Assembly (NCBI RefSeq): GCF_014138285.1
Contig: NZ_JACGXN010000010.1
Location: 1-64,000 of the forward strand
Reading direction: 5' to 3'
Length of the DNA stretch: 64,000 nucleotides
Source of the DNA: Phyllobacterium myrsinacearum
Lineage (GTDB): Bacteria > Pseudomonadota > Alphaproteobacteria > Rhizobiales > Rhizobiaceae
In this document: positions 54,501 to 61,770 of the stretch, piece by piece
Numbering within the stretch: the stretch's first letter is position 1
Layout of the letters: each line of letters begins with the position of its first letter
Made by a program: the position numbers and the translations under genes
The notes under the pieces: model-generated
What the model was told of the DNA's origin: nothing
The model's database searches: none
What the model saw: only the letters and a program-made list of their open reading frames with translations

Positions 54501-56316
54501 AAAGGTTGTCAATACCGCGACGGTCACCGGCAGTCCGGCCACGGGTGGAAATCCGTTCACCAGTCCGCCGAGCCAGGTAACGACGCCGGTCACGCCGAAT
54601 GCAGCCCTCACTGTCGTCAAGACGGCCGGTACGCCATCGGGCAACACTGTCGGCTCGACAATCGACTACACGTTCACGATTACCAATACAGGCAACGTGG
54701 ATCTGACGAATGTCACAGTGGCTGACACGCTTCCAAACGTGGTGCTCACAGGCGGGCCAATCGCACTGCTTACCCCCGGCCAGACGGACAGCACGACGAT
54801 CACGGCGCGATATGCATTGACGCAGGCTGACCTTGATTCAGGGCAGGTGGCCAATTCGGCTACGGCTTCGGGCACCCCGTCGAGTGGCGGGACGGCGGTG
54901 ACAAGCGCTCCAAGTTCGACGGTGTCACCGATCCAGCAGAATCCGAAGATTGAGGTCACCAAGGCTGGCAAGATCAACGATGTGAACGGCAACGGCTTTG
55001 TCGACGCAGAGGATACGATCACCTATACCTTTGTGGTGAAGAACAGCGGCAACGTCGTCGTCAATGATATTGCACCGCTTGATGCGGGACCGACGTTCAA
55101 CGGACGTCCGGCAGCCAACAAGCTCAGTGCGTTCTCATCGGGACCCGCAGCTGTCGCACCCGGTCAGAACCATACGTTTACCGCGACATATAAACTGGCC
55201 CAGTCCGATGTGGATGATGCCGCAGGTGTGAAGGACGGCGTTCTCAACAAGGCGACTGCACGCGGCTACTACAAGGGCGGCGCAACGGGTGGGACGGCCG
55301 TGGATGCGGCCGAGGCCAAGGCGGTTCTTGATCTGCCGGCTGCGCAACCGTCCGATGTGACGATCACCAAACAGGCGGGGCTGCGGCAGATCCGTCGCGG
55401 CGAAAAAGCCCCGTTCACCATCAAGGTAACGAACAAGACCAACAGCAATGTGGGCGGTGTCAATGTGATCGACCGCATGCCTTCTGGCTTCCGTTACGTG
55501 GACGGCTCGGCGTCGATCAATGGCGTTGCGGTGACGCCTGTCATCAATGGCCTGAATGTTCTGTTCGAAAACATTGCGCTCGGACCGAAGGCCGAGGTTG
55601 TCATTCGCCTGCAGATGCTGGCGCTGAGCACGGCGGGTCCCGGCAAGCACGTCAACCGGGCGCGGGTAACCGGCCCGGGCGGCAACACGCTTGCGCCCGA
55701 GGCAAGTGCGGCGGTCGAGATCGTGGTCGAGCCGGTCTTCGATTGCGGTGATATCGTTGGCAAGGTCTTCGACGATCTGAACAGCAACGGCTATCAGGAC
55801 GAGGGCGAGCCCGGATTACCGGGTGTGCGGGTTGCAACGGTTCGCGGCCTGCTGATCACGACCGACAAGTTCGGGCGCTTCCATGTGGCTTGCGCGGATC
55901 TGCCCGACAGCCGCATCGGTTCCAACTTCATCATGAAGCTTGATCCGCGCACCCTGCCGACCGGCTACCGTCTGACGACGGAAAACCCGCGGGTCATCCG
56001 GTTGACGGCCGGCAAGATGTCGTCGCTGAACTTCGGTGCATCGCTCGGCCGCGTGGTGCGGCTTGATCTGAAGGATGAGGCTTTCCAGTCCGGTAACACC
56101 ATCCTGAAGGAACAATGGGACAAGGGCATCGACCAGCTGATCGTGGTGCTGAAGGAAAAGCCATCGACCTTGCGCATCAGCTATGTCGCCAACTCCGATA
56201 CACAGATCGCCAAAGACCGGATGGATGCCATTCAGGAGGAAATCGCAAAACGCTGGAAATCAGCTGGAGGTGACTACGAACTGAATATTGAGACACGCGT
56301 GGAGGCAGGCAAATGA
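45571..56316 (+). CDS. Giant secreted repeat protein: 25 DUF11-like repeats, SdrD-B-like and OmpA-like C-terminus
   Basis: The 3581-residue product starts at TTG 45571 and has a signal peptide (SLLFALILALFSVGLSESAFAQ). Residues about 35-220 look like a jelly-roll/galactose-binding-type domain (FINQGFESPALGTTGCY ... FLDNIQITL). About 220-345 is a Calx-beta-like unit, and about 345-463 is prealbumin-like. Twenty-five tandem repeats of about 110 residues follow, each with K-x-A-G-x-P-x-G-N-x-x-G-S-T-I-x-Y-T-F and NTGNVTLT near the start and TxTQADVNAGxVxNxAT near the end. Then come a diverged DUF11 domain, an SdrD-B-like domain (GKVFDDLNSNGYQDEGEPGLPG) and an OmpA-like end (LRISYVANSDTQIAKDRMDAI). 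The gene overlaps the barrel gene by 4 bases. An extended surface stalk anchored at its C-terminus is inferred. Confidence 0.85.
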   Translation: MRYSGANICLKFNSRLSLLFALILALFSVGLSESAFAQVQRSFINQGFESPALGTTGCYKLLAQDQVPGWKTTHPNAATGGDCSIVANPTTGPLIEMWRSGFQGVPSAEGSQFAELNANESSRLYQNVCLVNGEQFSWRFSHRRRAASGTESLSFNIAPTATGTRTNITTSAANAAGWFNRSGTYTYNGGSGVQTLGFESLNAGSFGNFLDNIQITLTPYIEFQPGNGSGAESIATANLPTIRVAGTLTSAITVQVTVAGTATLGTDYTTPSGTNTFSVTVPAGDYNGAQGIATGVSVVNDTQIEPNKTIQFTMTANPGSYTIAGTQTCGAAANGSATYTILDDDARLTVTKALTATRVAAADQFALTIAGSNGPVTANTTGAGAAANGQAQLSNIAAGSAYTLSEAMASGSSSPIALYGGTIACTNARVGGTTVLPSGAGTSFSVTPTAGDDITCTFTNTPKRPSMTMVKSAGTPTGTTAGSTIQYSFTITNTGDVPLSPLSITDPKLNAAATCPSAPLAPGATAVCTGIHTITQAEIDAGTVNNSATATGTPPGGATPITTPPSTTTTSIAATGALTVLKAAGAPSGNTAGSTIAYTFTVTNTGNVALKSIVVTDPKIPAPGPTCPVTELAPNVSTICTGTHTITQTEVDAAKVDNSATVRGTPPTGNPVTAGPSTTSTPLTRAGSVTIVKTAGSPTGNAAGSTVAYSFRVQNTGNVTLTNLVINDAKLDAPGATCAQTTLAPNAVTTCTGTHSITQAEIDAGTSSNTASATTTGPDGNPVNSITSTVNTPLTRSASLTVAKVAGAPTGASAGSTIPYTFTVRNTGNVTLTAVVINDAQLNAAATCVATTLVPNTSTTCTGTHTITQAEVNAGTSDNSATASGAPPTGGAITSPPSTTTTPLAGTPALTVDKSAGTPTSNAAGGTIAYTFVVKNTGNVTLTSVGINDAKLSSPATCPVTTLQPGDSTTCTGTHTITQAEVDAGTADNTATANGTPPTGPKAISGPDGTSTPLTRTSSIAIAKSAGAPTGNTPGSTITYSFRVENTGNVTLTTIGVNDSKLTTAPVCAVTILAPGANTTCTGTYTITQVDINAGKVDNSATSTGTSPTGPVTSTPSTTSTPITQSKSIAIVKSAGTPTGNAAGATVPYTFTVTNTGNITLRTIAISDVNLDSPGATCTVTELAPGADTTCTGTHTITQAEVNAGKVTNSATVNGTPPSGPVITGGPSTAETPLTRTPALTVDKVAGTPTGSNAGATISYTFKVVNTGNVTLTGLGITDPKLNAPGATCPVTTLAPGADTTCTGVHTVTQDEVNAGTVNNSATATGTSPTGTGVTSPPDTTATPITRTPDLTILKTASPATGNQVGDTITYSFRVENTGNVTLTNVRVTDLLPNVVLAGGPIPTFVPGAVDTTTFTATYTLVQADIEAGVVNNSATAKGTPQGGGAELSSTPSTTSTPITAAPALSLVKRAAAPSGNTALSTIAYSFTVTNTGNVLITNITINDSKLTNVVCNATSLVPEAVTTCTGTYTIDQTEVNAGVVINTATASGIPSRGTSPVTSNPSSTTTPIAAAPAITLVKTAGVPSGNTAGSTILYTFTVQNTGNLPLTNVNVTDPLVAVPGGSVSLAPNATQVFTATYVLTQADVNRGEVVNTAQTSGQTAGGATVNDSDSVVVRITQAPALSLIKTHGAPSGTNAGATIPYTFTLTNTGNLPLTNVTVTESLPGVVLTGNPIATLAVDETKTVTGIYTITQADINAGHVTNSATASGTDTNSATVPSLRSSTDTPLEQKPSVAIVKDVVAGTPAQNRAGSKIDYTFVVTNNGNVPLTNISVSDGKLDATATCPVTSLAPGAETTCTGSHTLTQADVNAGKVTNTATAAGETAGGNSVVSPPSTVEKTILEEGALVTEKTAATPTGNTAGSIVRYTFKVTNTGNIPLTLVKIVDPKIQPIISGGPYTMQPGEVRFFTADYTLTQDDAESGAITNTAHSTGTTPSGKEVIGSNSTANVSVPANAALTIVKSAGTLSGQSQGSILPYTFTVTNTGNVQVTGIVVHDAKIASITCDKTTLDPKDVAQCTGNYPITQADVNAGVINNTANATGTPSRGGPTVTSTDSDTSTPIKSAPGISLDKSAGTPTGSVKDSTVPYTFTVRNIGNVTLTDIAVSDSKLTVAPICAATSLEPGISTTCTGTYTLTQADVNAGTVVNEATATGTPPTGSAITADDEATVHITAAPALKVEKFASAPSGNTVGSTINYTFRIENTGNVTLTNVALSDQLAGVVLSGGPIATFEPGIVDTSTFTAKYTLKQEDVDGGYVTNTVTGSGAAPNGSVVKGDATVTSSITPAGGISLVKTAGPPTGNTEGSTIAYTFTVKNTGNVTLKSIAVTDTKLLSPPVCVATELAPNATTTCTGTYTLMQPDVNAGTVNNSATVKGTPPSGPDVSNGSSVVTPIPSAAAISVVKTAGPPSGHIVGSTIDYTFAVKNTGNVTLRGITLNDTLAGVVLTGGPIDLDPGKEDTTTFKARYTLKDQTDIDDGKVDNEVTASGKPDNSAAVTAESAVSTPITSAPAMTVEKIAGTPSGNTVGSTIGYTFKITNTGNVTLKDITLSDQMAGVVLSGGPLATLNPAAVNTTTFSAVYTLTQADIDHGSVTNKIIANGLTPDNKPVTANGQVTTNITADAKISLKKIAGVPSGNKAGDSLTFTFTVKNEGNVTLKNITLADPLLGAEVKGGPIKELLPTQEDTTTFTAAYKFTQADIDARKIENTATVTGTPPMGAAVSASSTAIALIAATPALTMVKQATSGDPYTAVGGKVTYQYVVTNTGNVTITQAISVTDDKIAAVSCPALPTGGLVPKATLTCAGTYTVIQADLDAGTVTNKATATDGTTTSPVATATVKAALTAGLSVEKKAGTPSGNTVGSTIDYTFVVKNTGNVTVKGITLDDSLPNIVLTGGPIDLAPGLQDTTTFKAQYTLTQADLNTGKVVNTATVTGSPATGGNPFTSPPSQVTTPVTPNAALTVVKTAGTPSGNTVGSTIDYTFTITNTGNVDLTNVTVADTLPNVVLTGGPIALLTPGQTDSTTITARYALTQADLDSGQVANSATASGTPSSGGTAVTSAPSSTVSPIQQNPKIEVTKAGKINDVNGNGFVDAEDTITYTFVVKNSGNVVVNDIAPLDAGPTFNGRPAANKLSAFSSGPAAVAPGQNHTFTATYKLAQSDVDDAAGVKDGVLNKATARGYYKGGATGGTAVDAAEAKAVLDLPAAQPSDVTITKQAGLRQIRRGEKAPFTIKVTNKTNSNVGGVNVIDRMPSGFRYVDGSASINGVAVTPVINGLNVLFENIALGPKAEVVIRLQMLALSTAGPGKHVNRARVTGPGGNTLAPEASAAVEIVVEPVFDCGDIVGKVFDDLNSNGYQDEGEPGLPGVRVATVRGLLITTDKFGRFHVACADLPDSRIGSNFIMKLDPRTLPTGYRLTTENPRVIRLTAGKMSSLNFGASLGRVVRLDLKDEAFQSGNTILKEQWDKGIDQLIVVLKEKPSTLRISYVANSDTQIAKDRMDAIQEEIAKRWKSAGGDYELNIETRVEAGK
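46960..55344 (+). repeat. In-gene array of 25 tandem ~330-bp repeats
   Basis: Each unit encodes one roughly 110-residue Ig-like module. Two subtypes alternate irregularly. One has a T-C-x-x-T-x-L-x-P-x-x-x-T-T-C-T-G-T centre with two cysteines. The other lacks cysteines and has a G-V-V-L-x-G-G-P-I-x-x-x-x-P-x-x-x-D-T-T-T-F centre (for example units 9, 17, 19, 20, 23, 24). The last unit is longer and contains DVNGNGFVDAED, a calcium-loop-like stretch. DNA divergence between units is considerable, so the array is old. Confidence 0.85.
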
Positions 56317-59300
56317 TCAGGACCCGCGCCAACTCATCCCTTCACGACGTCTCTCGCGTATCGTCAAAATCGTACTGCCTTATGCTGCTTGCCGGTTGTG
56401 CCGTCATTGGCGCAGGCTTTGCGGGCAATCCCGCCCATGCACAGGAACAGACACCAAAGCCGGAATGTCTGGATGCGGCCTGCACGAGCGCTTTGCGCGG
56501 CAAGGTTCTGGACGACAGTACCGCTGTCAAAGGCGCGCGCATAGCCCCGAACGTCGAACAGGAAAAACCGGGCGAAATCGGAAATATCCCGTTCTCGATC
56601 AGTGTTGACGGCGAACCTGTCGTCGAAAGCAAGAAGCCCGAAAAGCCTGGAACAGCGCCGGCAAAGCCAGCGCAGGCCCTTACGGAAAAGACGCCGGATC
56701 GTGCACGCAAGGCGGACGTGGGTCTGAGTGCTGTCGACATCCAGGTGAAGTTCGACGGTCTCGATACAAAGCCGCTGCTGAATGTATCGACGACCCCGGT
56801 CAGGCGGTCCTACCGGGTGGGCGAACCGGTGCGGTTCCTCGCCACATCCAATTATCCTGCTTTCATCACGCGCTCGGAAATCCGGATTTTTGAAGCGAAG
56901 GATCAGATCACCGAGAAGCCGGTTTCTGTTATCCCCGTTGCTGTCAATGGCGAGGCGGGCTGGGTCATGCCGCTGACCAAGAACGATGAAACGCGCTTCA
57001 AATATGTCTTGCGTGTCTATGACGACAAGGGCCGCTATGACGAGACCTTGCCGCGCTCGCTCGCGCGCACGGATAGAGAGCTTCCGCCGGAAAATCAGGG
57101 CAAGGTAACCGATGCCGTCGCGCCCGGCATGGGTGATGACAACACCGCCTTGCGCAATATTCCGATCTATGGCGGTGCAGTCACCGTTTATGGCCGGAAT
57201 GTCCCGCAGGGCTATCAGGTGCGGGCGTTGAACGACACGATCCCGATTGACCCTGATCATGCCTTTGTCATGCAGCGTATCCTGCCGCCCGGCGATCACG
57301 ATGTGGATGTGGCGGTTCTGGGTTCATTGAAGGGAAGCGCGCTCGACTTCAAGCGCCAGATCAACATCCCGAAAAATGACTGGTTCTATGTGGCCATCGC
57401 TGACCTTACCGTCGGAAAGCGGTTTGGTGACAAGAACATCGAGACAGTTCGCTCGGGCGAATATGACGATGTCTATACCAAGGGCAGGCTGGCTTTTTAC
57501 GTGAAAGGCAAAATCCAGGGAAAATACCTTTTGACTGCAGCTGGCGATACCGGTGAGGACAAACTGGAAAACATGTTCCGCGGGCTTGATTCCAAGGATC
57601 CGCGGCAGTTGCTGCGCCGGATTGATCCCAACCAGTTCTATCCGATTTATGGTGACGACTCGACCGTGATCGACGATGCGCCGACCAACGGCAAGTTTTT
57701 CGTGCGCCTTGACCGGGGTGACAGCCATGTGATGTGGGGCAATTACAAGGCCATCATCAAGGGCACGGAGTTCATGCGCTCCGAACGAGCACTGTATGGC
57801 GCAAGCGGCGTGTATCGCTCGGAAGCCACGACGCCCTTTGGCGAGCGCAAAACGGAAGTGACGCTGTATGCGGCGCAGCCCGACACGCTGCCGCAGCGCG
57901 ACGAGTTTCTGGGAACCGGCGGCTCGGCCTACTTCATGCGCCGGCAGGATATTACCGTCGGCTCCGAAACGGTGACTGTCGAGGTGCGCGATTCCACCAC
58001 GAACCAGATCATTGAGCGCCGTTCGCTGCGCTATGGCGAGGACTACTCCTTCGACTATCTGCAGGGTGTGGTCATCCTCAAGCGGCCGCTCTCCTCGTCA
58101 ACGGGGACGACAGGGCCGGTGCGCGAAGGCGCGCTTGGCGGCAACAGGGTCTATCTGATATCGCAGTACGAATTTACTCCCGTGGCCGGTGATCTCGATG
58201 GCTATGTCTATGGCGGGCGCGCCCAGAAATGGTTCGATGACAAGGTCCGTATCGGTGTGACCGGCATGAATGAGAACACCGGGCTTGCCAACCAGCAGGC
58301 CTATGGTGCCGACATCCAGATCCGCCATTCGGAAAAGACGTTCCTCGAGGCGGAAGTATCTCACTCGAAAGGTCCGGGGTTTGGCTCGTCGCGGTCGACC
58401 GACGGCGGGCTTACCCTGAGCGATGTCGATACAACCGGCACCCGCGATCGTGCCGCCATGGCGTGGCGGGCGAAGGGGCAGGTCGATCTGGAGGATATCA
58501 GCAAGAGCGGCGTAAAGGGTACTGTTGGTGCCTATTACGAGCAGAAGCAGGCCGGGTTCTCCACGCTTTCCGATCAGATATCCGTGGATCAGCGTATATG
58601 GGGTGTCCATGCGGATGTGGACCTCGCCAAGGATACCAAGCTGAACCTTGCCTATGACGACTTTACGGAATCCAATGCCCGCAGCGAGTTCGACGGGCGG
58701 GAATTGGGAGGACGAATCAAACGCAAGGGCAGTACGGCCGTCAGCCGGCAACTCGATGAATACTGGAAGGTGTCTTTCGGTGTCACCTACGCGGACCTGT
58801 CCAATCCGCGTGCTTCGTCGGTGCGCAAATCAGGCTATAACGGATCGCGTCTCGATGCAGGCGCACGTCTTGAGTATGCCCCGGATGCGGATCACACCTA
58901 TTACGTCTTTGGCCAGGGAACCCTGACTCATTCGGGCGACATCGACCGTGGCGACCGGATCGGCGTGGGATCGAAATACAAGCTGACTGACAAGATCGAT
59001 CTCGAGGGCGAGATCTCATACGGCACCAATGGTCTCGGGGCACTGGCGGGAATAGTCTACAATCCGACAGCGGATGACAGCTATTACATCGGGTATCGCC
59101 TGGATCCTGACCGCGCCTATGACCTTGAGCGGTCCTATGATCTTTCCGGCGTTGACAAGGGCGCCATTGTTATCGGCGCGCGGCGCAAGTTCGACGAGTA
59201 CTGGTCGGCCTATGCGGAGAACAATTACGACCTCTTCGGCCGCAGGGATTCTCTGACCAAGACCTATGGTGTTGTCTATACACCTGACAAGCAGTGGACG

Positions 59301-60149
59301 TTGGATGGCGGCTTTGAAGCGGGAACAATCGAAGATAACACGGTTGATCTGGATACCGGTCTCGACCGTTCCGACTTCGACCGGAAAGCCGTGTCGCTCT
59401 CCGTCGGATACAAGGACAACGACAAGATAACTGCCCGCATTCGCGGTGAAGCGCGATTTGAAGATTCAGAGGACGGCACACGCGACAGGAACACATATCT
59501 GTTCGCCACGGGTGTGAACTGGAAGACGAATGACAATTGGCGGGTACTGTTCAATGTCGATGCGGTCCTGTCTGATTCCGATTCCAATGCCTCGTTTCGC
59601 GATGGCAACTATGTTGAAGCGTCTTTCGGATATGCCTACCGGCCGGTTAACAATGACCGTCTGAACGCCCTGTTCAAATATACCTGGCTCTATGACTCGC
59701 CGGGCGAGAACCAGGTCAGTGCCGTGACGGGCGACGAGTACGGACCGTCGCAGCGCAGCCATATCCTGTCGGCGGACTTTACCTATGATCTGTTCCCTTG
59801 GCTTTCCGTCGGCGGCAAATACGGCTTCCGCTATGGCGAAGTGCGCCAGCGATTGCTCGAAGGCGACCGCGACAAGTTCGACTCCTGGCAAACGTCCTCT
59901 GCGCATCTCGGTATCGTTCGCACCGACCTGCACATCGTCAAGAACTGGGATGGTCTGCTTGAAGGGCGAGTGATGCATATGCCCGAAGCCAAGACCACCG
60001 ACTTCGGTGCGCTTGTGGCGCTCTACCGCCATGTGGGCGAAAACTTCAAAGTCGGCGTTGGGTATAACTTTGGTTCGTTCTCCGATGATCTGAGAGATCT
60101 CACCCTCAATGACCAGGGCGTCTTCCTCAATGTCATCGGAAAATTCTGA
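56313..60149 (+). CDS. Large outer-membrane beta-barrel protein, partner of the giant repeat protein
   Basis: The 1278-residue product starts at an ATG overlapping the stop codon of the giant gene. A signal peptide is cleaved near AHAQ-EQ (about residue 44); an L-A-G-C stretch at 26-29 could be read as a lipobox, but the hydrophobic core before it is too short. A Pro/Lys-rich linker (to about 145) leads to one or two Ig-like domains (about 150-335). From about 360 to the C-terminal GKF come dozens of amphipathic strands with aromatic girdles (RLAFYVKGKIQGKYLLTAAG, YVFGQGTLTHSGDIDRGDRIGVGSKYKL, FKVGVGYNFGSFSDDLRD). There is no TonB box or plug domain. It may hold, export or anchor the repeat protein. 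Confidence 0.82.
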   Translation: MIRTRANSSLHDVSRVSSKSYCLMLLAGCAVIGAGFAGNPAHAQEQTPKPECLDAACTSALRGKVLDDSTAVKGARIAPNVEQEKPGEIGNIPFSISVDGEPVVESKKPEKPGTAPAKPAQALTEKTPDRARKADVGLSAVDIQVKFDGLDTKPLLNVSTTPVRRSYRVGEPVRFLATSNYPAFITRSEIRIFEAKDQITEKPVSVIPVAVNGEAGWVMPLTKNDETRFKYVLRVYDDKGRYDETLPRSLARTDRELPPENQGKVTDAVAPGMGDDNTALRNIPIYGGAVTVYGRNVPQGYQVRALNDTIPIDPDHAFVMQRILPPGDHDVDVAVLGSLKGSALDFKRQINIPKNDWFYVAIADLTVGKRFGDKNIETVRSGEYDDVYTKGRLAFYVKGKIQGKYLLTAAGDTGEDKLENMFRGLDSKDPRQLLRRIDPNQFYPIYGDDSTVIDDAPTNGKFFVRLDRGDSHVMWGNYKAIIKGTEFMRSERALYGASGVYRSEATTPFGERKTEVTLYAAQPDTLPQRDEFLGTGGSAYFMRRQDITVGSETVTVEVRDSTTNQIIERRSLRYGEDYSFDYLQGVVILKRPLSSSTGTTGPVREGALGGNRVYLISQYEFTPVAGDLDGYVYGGRAQKWFDDKVRIGVTGMNENTGLANQQAYGADIQIRHSEKTFLEAEVSHSKGPGFGSSRSTDGGLTLSDVDTTGTRDRAAMAWRAKGQVDLEDISKSGVKGTVGAYYEQKQAGFSTLSDQISVDQRIWGVHADVDLAKDTKLNLAYDDFTESNARSEFDGRELGGRIKRKGSTAVSRQLDEYWKVSFGVTYADLSNPRASSVRKSGYNGSRLDAGARLEYAPDADHTYYVFGQGTLTHSGDIDRGDRIGVGSKYKLTDKIDLEGEISYGTNGLGALAGIVYNPTADDSYYIGYRLDPDRAYDLERSYDLSGVDKGAIVIGARRKFDEYWSAYAENNYDLFGRRDSLTKTYGVVYTPDKQWTLDGGFEAGTIEDNTVDLDTGLDRSDFDRKAVSLSVGYKDNDKITARIRGEARFEDSEDGTRDRNTYLFATGVNWKTNDNWRVLFNVDAVLSDSDSNASFRDGNYVEASFGYAYRPVNNDRLNALFKYTWLYDSPGENQVSAVTGDEYGPSQRSHILSADFTYDLFPWLSVGGKYGFRYGEVRQRLLEGDRDKFDSWQTSSAHLGIVRTDLHIVKNWDGLLEGRVMHMPEAKTTDFGALVALYRHVGENFKVGVGYNFGSFSDDLRDLTLNDQGVFLNVIGKF

Positions 60150-60232
60150 GGGCCGGGACAGCTCAACCAGAGCGGAGAGATGTTGATCGAACGGAATAAG
60201 AAATCGTTGATATATGGTGAGTTGATCACGTG

Positions 60233-60322
60233 GAGCTCCATAAATCCCGTACCGTGATTGGGGTGGCATTGATCGGCTAAAGCCTTTTGTTAATCGCATC
60301 GCTCTCGGTTCCAATCCTCTCT
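60233..60322. repeat. Dispersed repeat with core TCCATAAATCCCGTAC, copy 3
   Basis: This copy matches 13758-13848 over about 90 bp, with a few substitutions and gaps. It follows the barrel gene by 84 bp. Location between genes in all three cases suggests an intergenic mobile or palindromic element family. Confidence 0.65.
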
Positions 60323-60447
60323 AAGCTTGGGCACCGGCTTTTTAGCCGCACGTGCCGCGACCAGTAGTGCGATAGCCTCCTTGCATGCGATGGCATAAGG
60401 TGAAGCGGATATCGTAAGTTCGATCATGAAGTGACACGTCATTGCTC

Positions 60448-60705
60448 ATGACAACAACAATAGACTTCTCTGAAATGCAGGCTTTTGTCGCTGTGGTGAC
60501 GGATGGATCGTTCACGGCAGCGACGGAACGCCTCGAAACGGACAAAGCCGGAGTGAGCCGCACTGTATGGTGAATGGAGGAGAAGCTTGGTGCACGCCAT
60601 CTGAACCGATCGACGCGACAGCTCAGCGTGACCGAACTCGGACAGGACTATATTTCGAGCGGCCTCTGCGAACTTGGCGGTTGTCGTAGCTTCTGAAGCT
60701 GCAGT
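60448..60705 (+). pseudogene. LysR-family N-terminal pseudogene with in-frame stop
   Basis: The frame MTTTIDFSEMQAFVAVVTDG continues with SFTAATERLETDKAGVSRTVW, then TGA at the W-x-M-E junction, then MEEKLGARHLNRSTRQLSVTELGQDY. It frameshifts after about 60670. This is the LysR DNA-binding domain and linker only; the effector domain is missing. Confidence 0.8.
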
Positions 60706-61212
60706 GGCGCAACAAGCTAGGTGTTTAGTCCCGGCATTTGATGGTGCGGGTTGAGTGTAAACCGTTCTGGCTCGTTTGCCCAGAGATGACGAAGTTTTTT
60801 GAAATACACGGGTTTACGCCGTCGGCCGCTTATTCCAACATCAAGGACTATGCTCTTCACGGAAAACCAAACTCAAGCGGCGATTTGGACTTTGAAGTGA
60901 AAATGAACGCCTTTCATTGCCCTTGATTGCTGCTTGGAGAGAGTTTTTCATTATCCTGTGACCAGCACCCGGATACGCTTCTCGACGGATACTACGAATG
61001 CCATTTTTTTATAACTGCACCCTTGTACAAAGGGGCAGCGACATCAGGGGATCGTCCCGAACAAATGTAAATTGCTTGGTGTCCAAGACCCTGCAGAGGA
61101 CGTTGATTAGTTCGACCGCTCCACCTGAAGTCGGTGTTACCCGCGATTCGACATTCTGGTTGCAGGCTTTTTCTGACCTTCACAATAGCTTTTAGCTCGA
61201 CTGCCAATATTG
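60706..61212. other. Intergenic stretch, no supported gene
   Basis: About 500 bases with only short frames. A 62-codon frame at 60738-60926 shows no recognised family. Probably decayed sequence between the two pseudogenes. Confidence 0.45.
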
Positions 61213-61680
61213 CTAGGCGAAGGCATAGGAGCCGTCGGGTCGCTTCGGCACACGTCGTTGCCAGTGAAGGTAGCCTTCCTCTGTCATTACCTTCTCGTCC
61301 ATCTCGACCCCCGAGCCTGGCCTGTCAGGGCGCAGCTCCAGATAGCCGTCCTTAGGAAGGTAGGGGTCAACGACACAGCGGGTTTCGCCCTGCCGCTTTT
61401 CGATATCTTTTCCGCCATAGACTAAGGCTGACCCTTCGGCAGCCGGTATTCGAGAATGCGGAAGTTTTGAGCAGCGGCAGAGAAATGAACATTGACGGCA
61501 GTCGCCAGCGGTCCCATCGGATGATGCGGAGCCACGCCGACGAAGAAGGCTTCGGCCAACGTTGCTATCCGGCGCATCTCGCTGATGCCGCCGACAACGC
61601 AGATATCGGGCTGGATGAGGTCTGCTTCCTTGACCTGCAAAAGCCGGAAGAACACCGGCGCAGTATTTCGCACAACGCAA
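61213..61680 (-). pseudogene. C-terminal remnant of a galactonate-dehydratase-like (enolase superfamily) gene
   Basis: The minus-strand residues LIQPDICVVGGISEMRRIAT, GVAPHHPMGPLATAVNVHFS and ILEYRLPKG match the end of the mandelate racemase/enolase barrel. The frame then shifts by one base near 61425 and continues KDIEKRQGETRCVVDPYLPK to HWQRRVPKRPDGSYAFA, the usual end of DgoD-type dehydratases. The N-terminal two-thirds are absent. The adjacent LysR gene may once have controlled it. Confidence 0.75.
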
Positions 61681-61770
61681 AGTGCTGCCGCCTGATGGAA
61701 ATTGAGGGGCCTTCAGAGCGCGCTGGGCTGCATCTTTATGAATGTTTCAACTTGCCATGCTGAAATGGGA

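Noticed and set aside
46960-55344. Possible CRISPR or satellite array because of regular direct repeats
   Set aside because: The period is about 330 bp, units diverge at DNA level, and the whole array is one open reading frame with Ig-like modules.
46081-60314. Long minus-strand frames opposite the giant repeat protein and the barrel protein
   Set aside because: They repeat with the same period as the sense-strand modules and are mirror translations of them, with no ribosome-binding sites.
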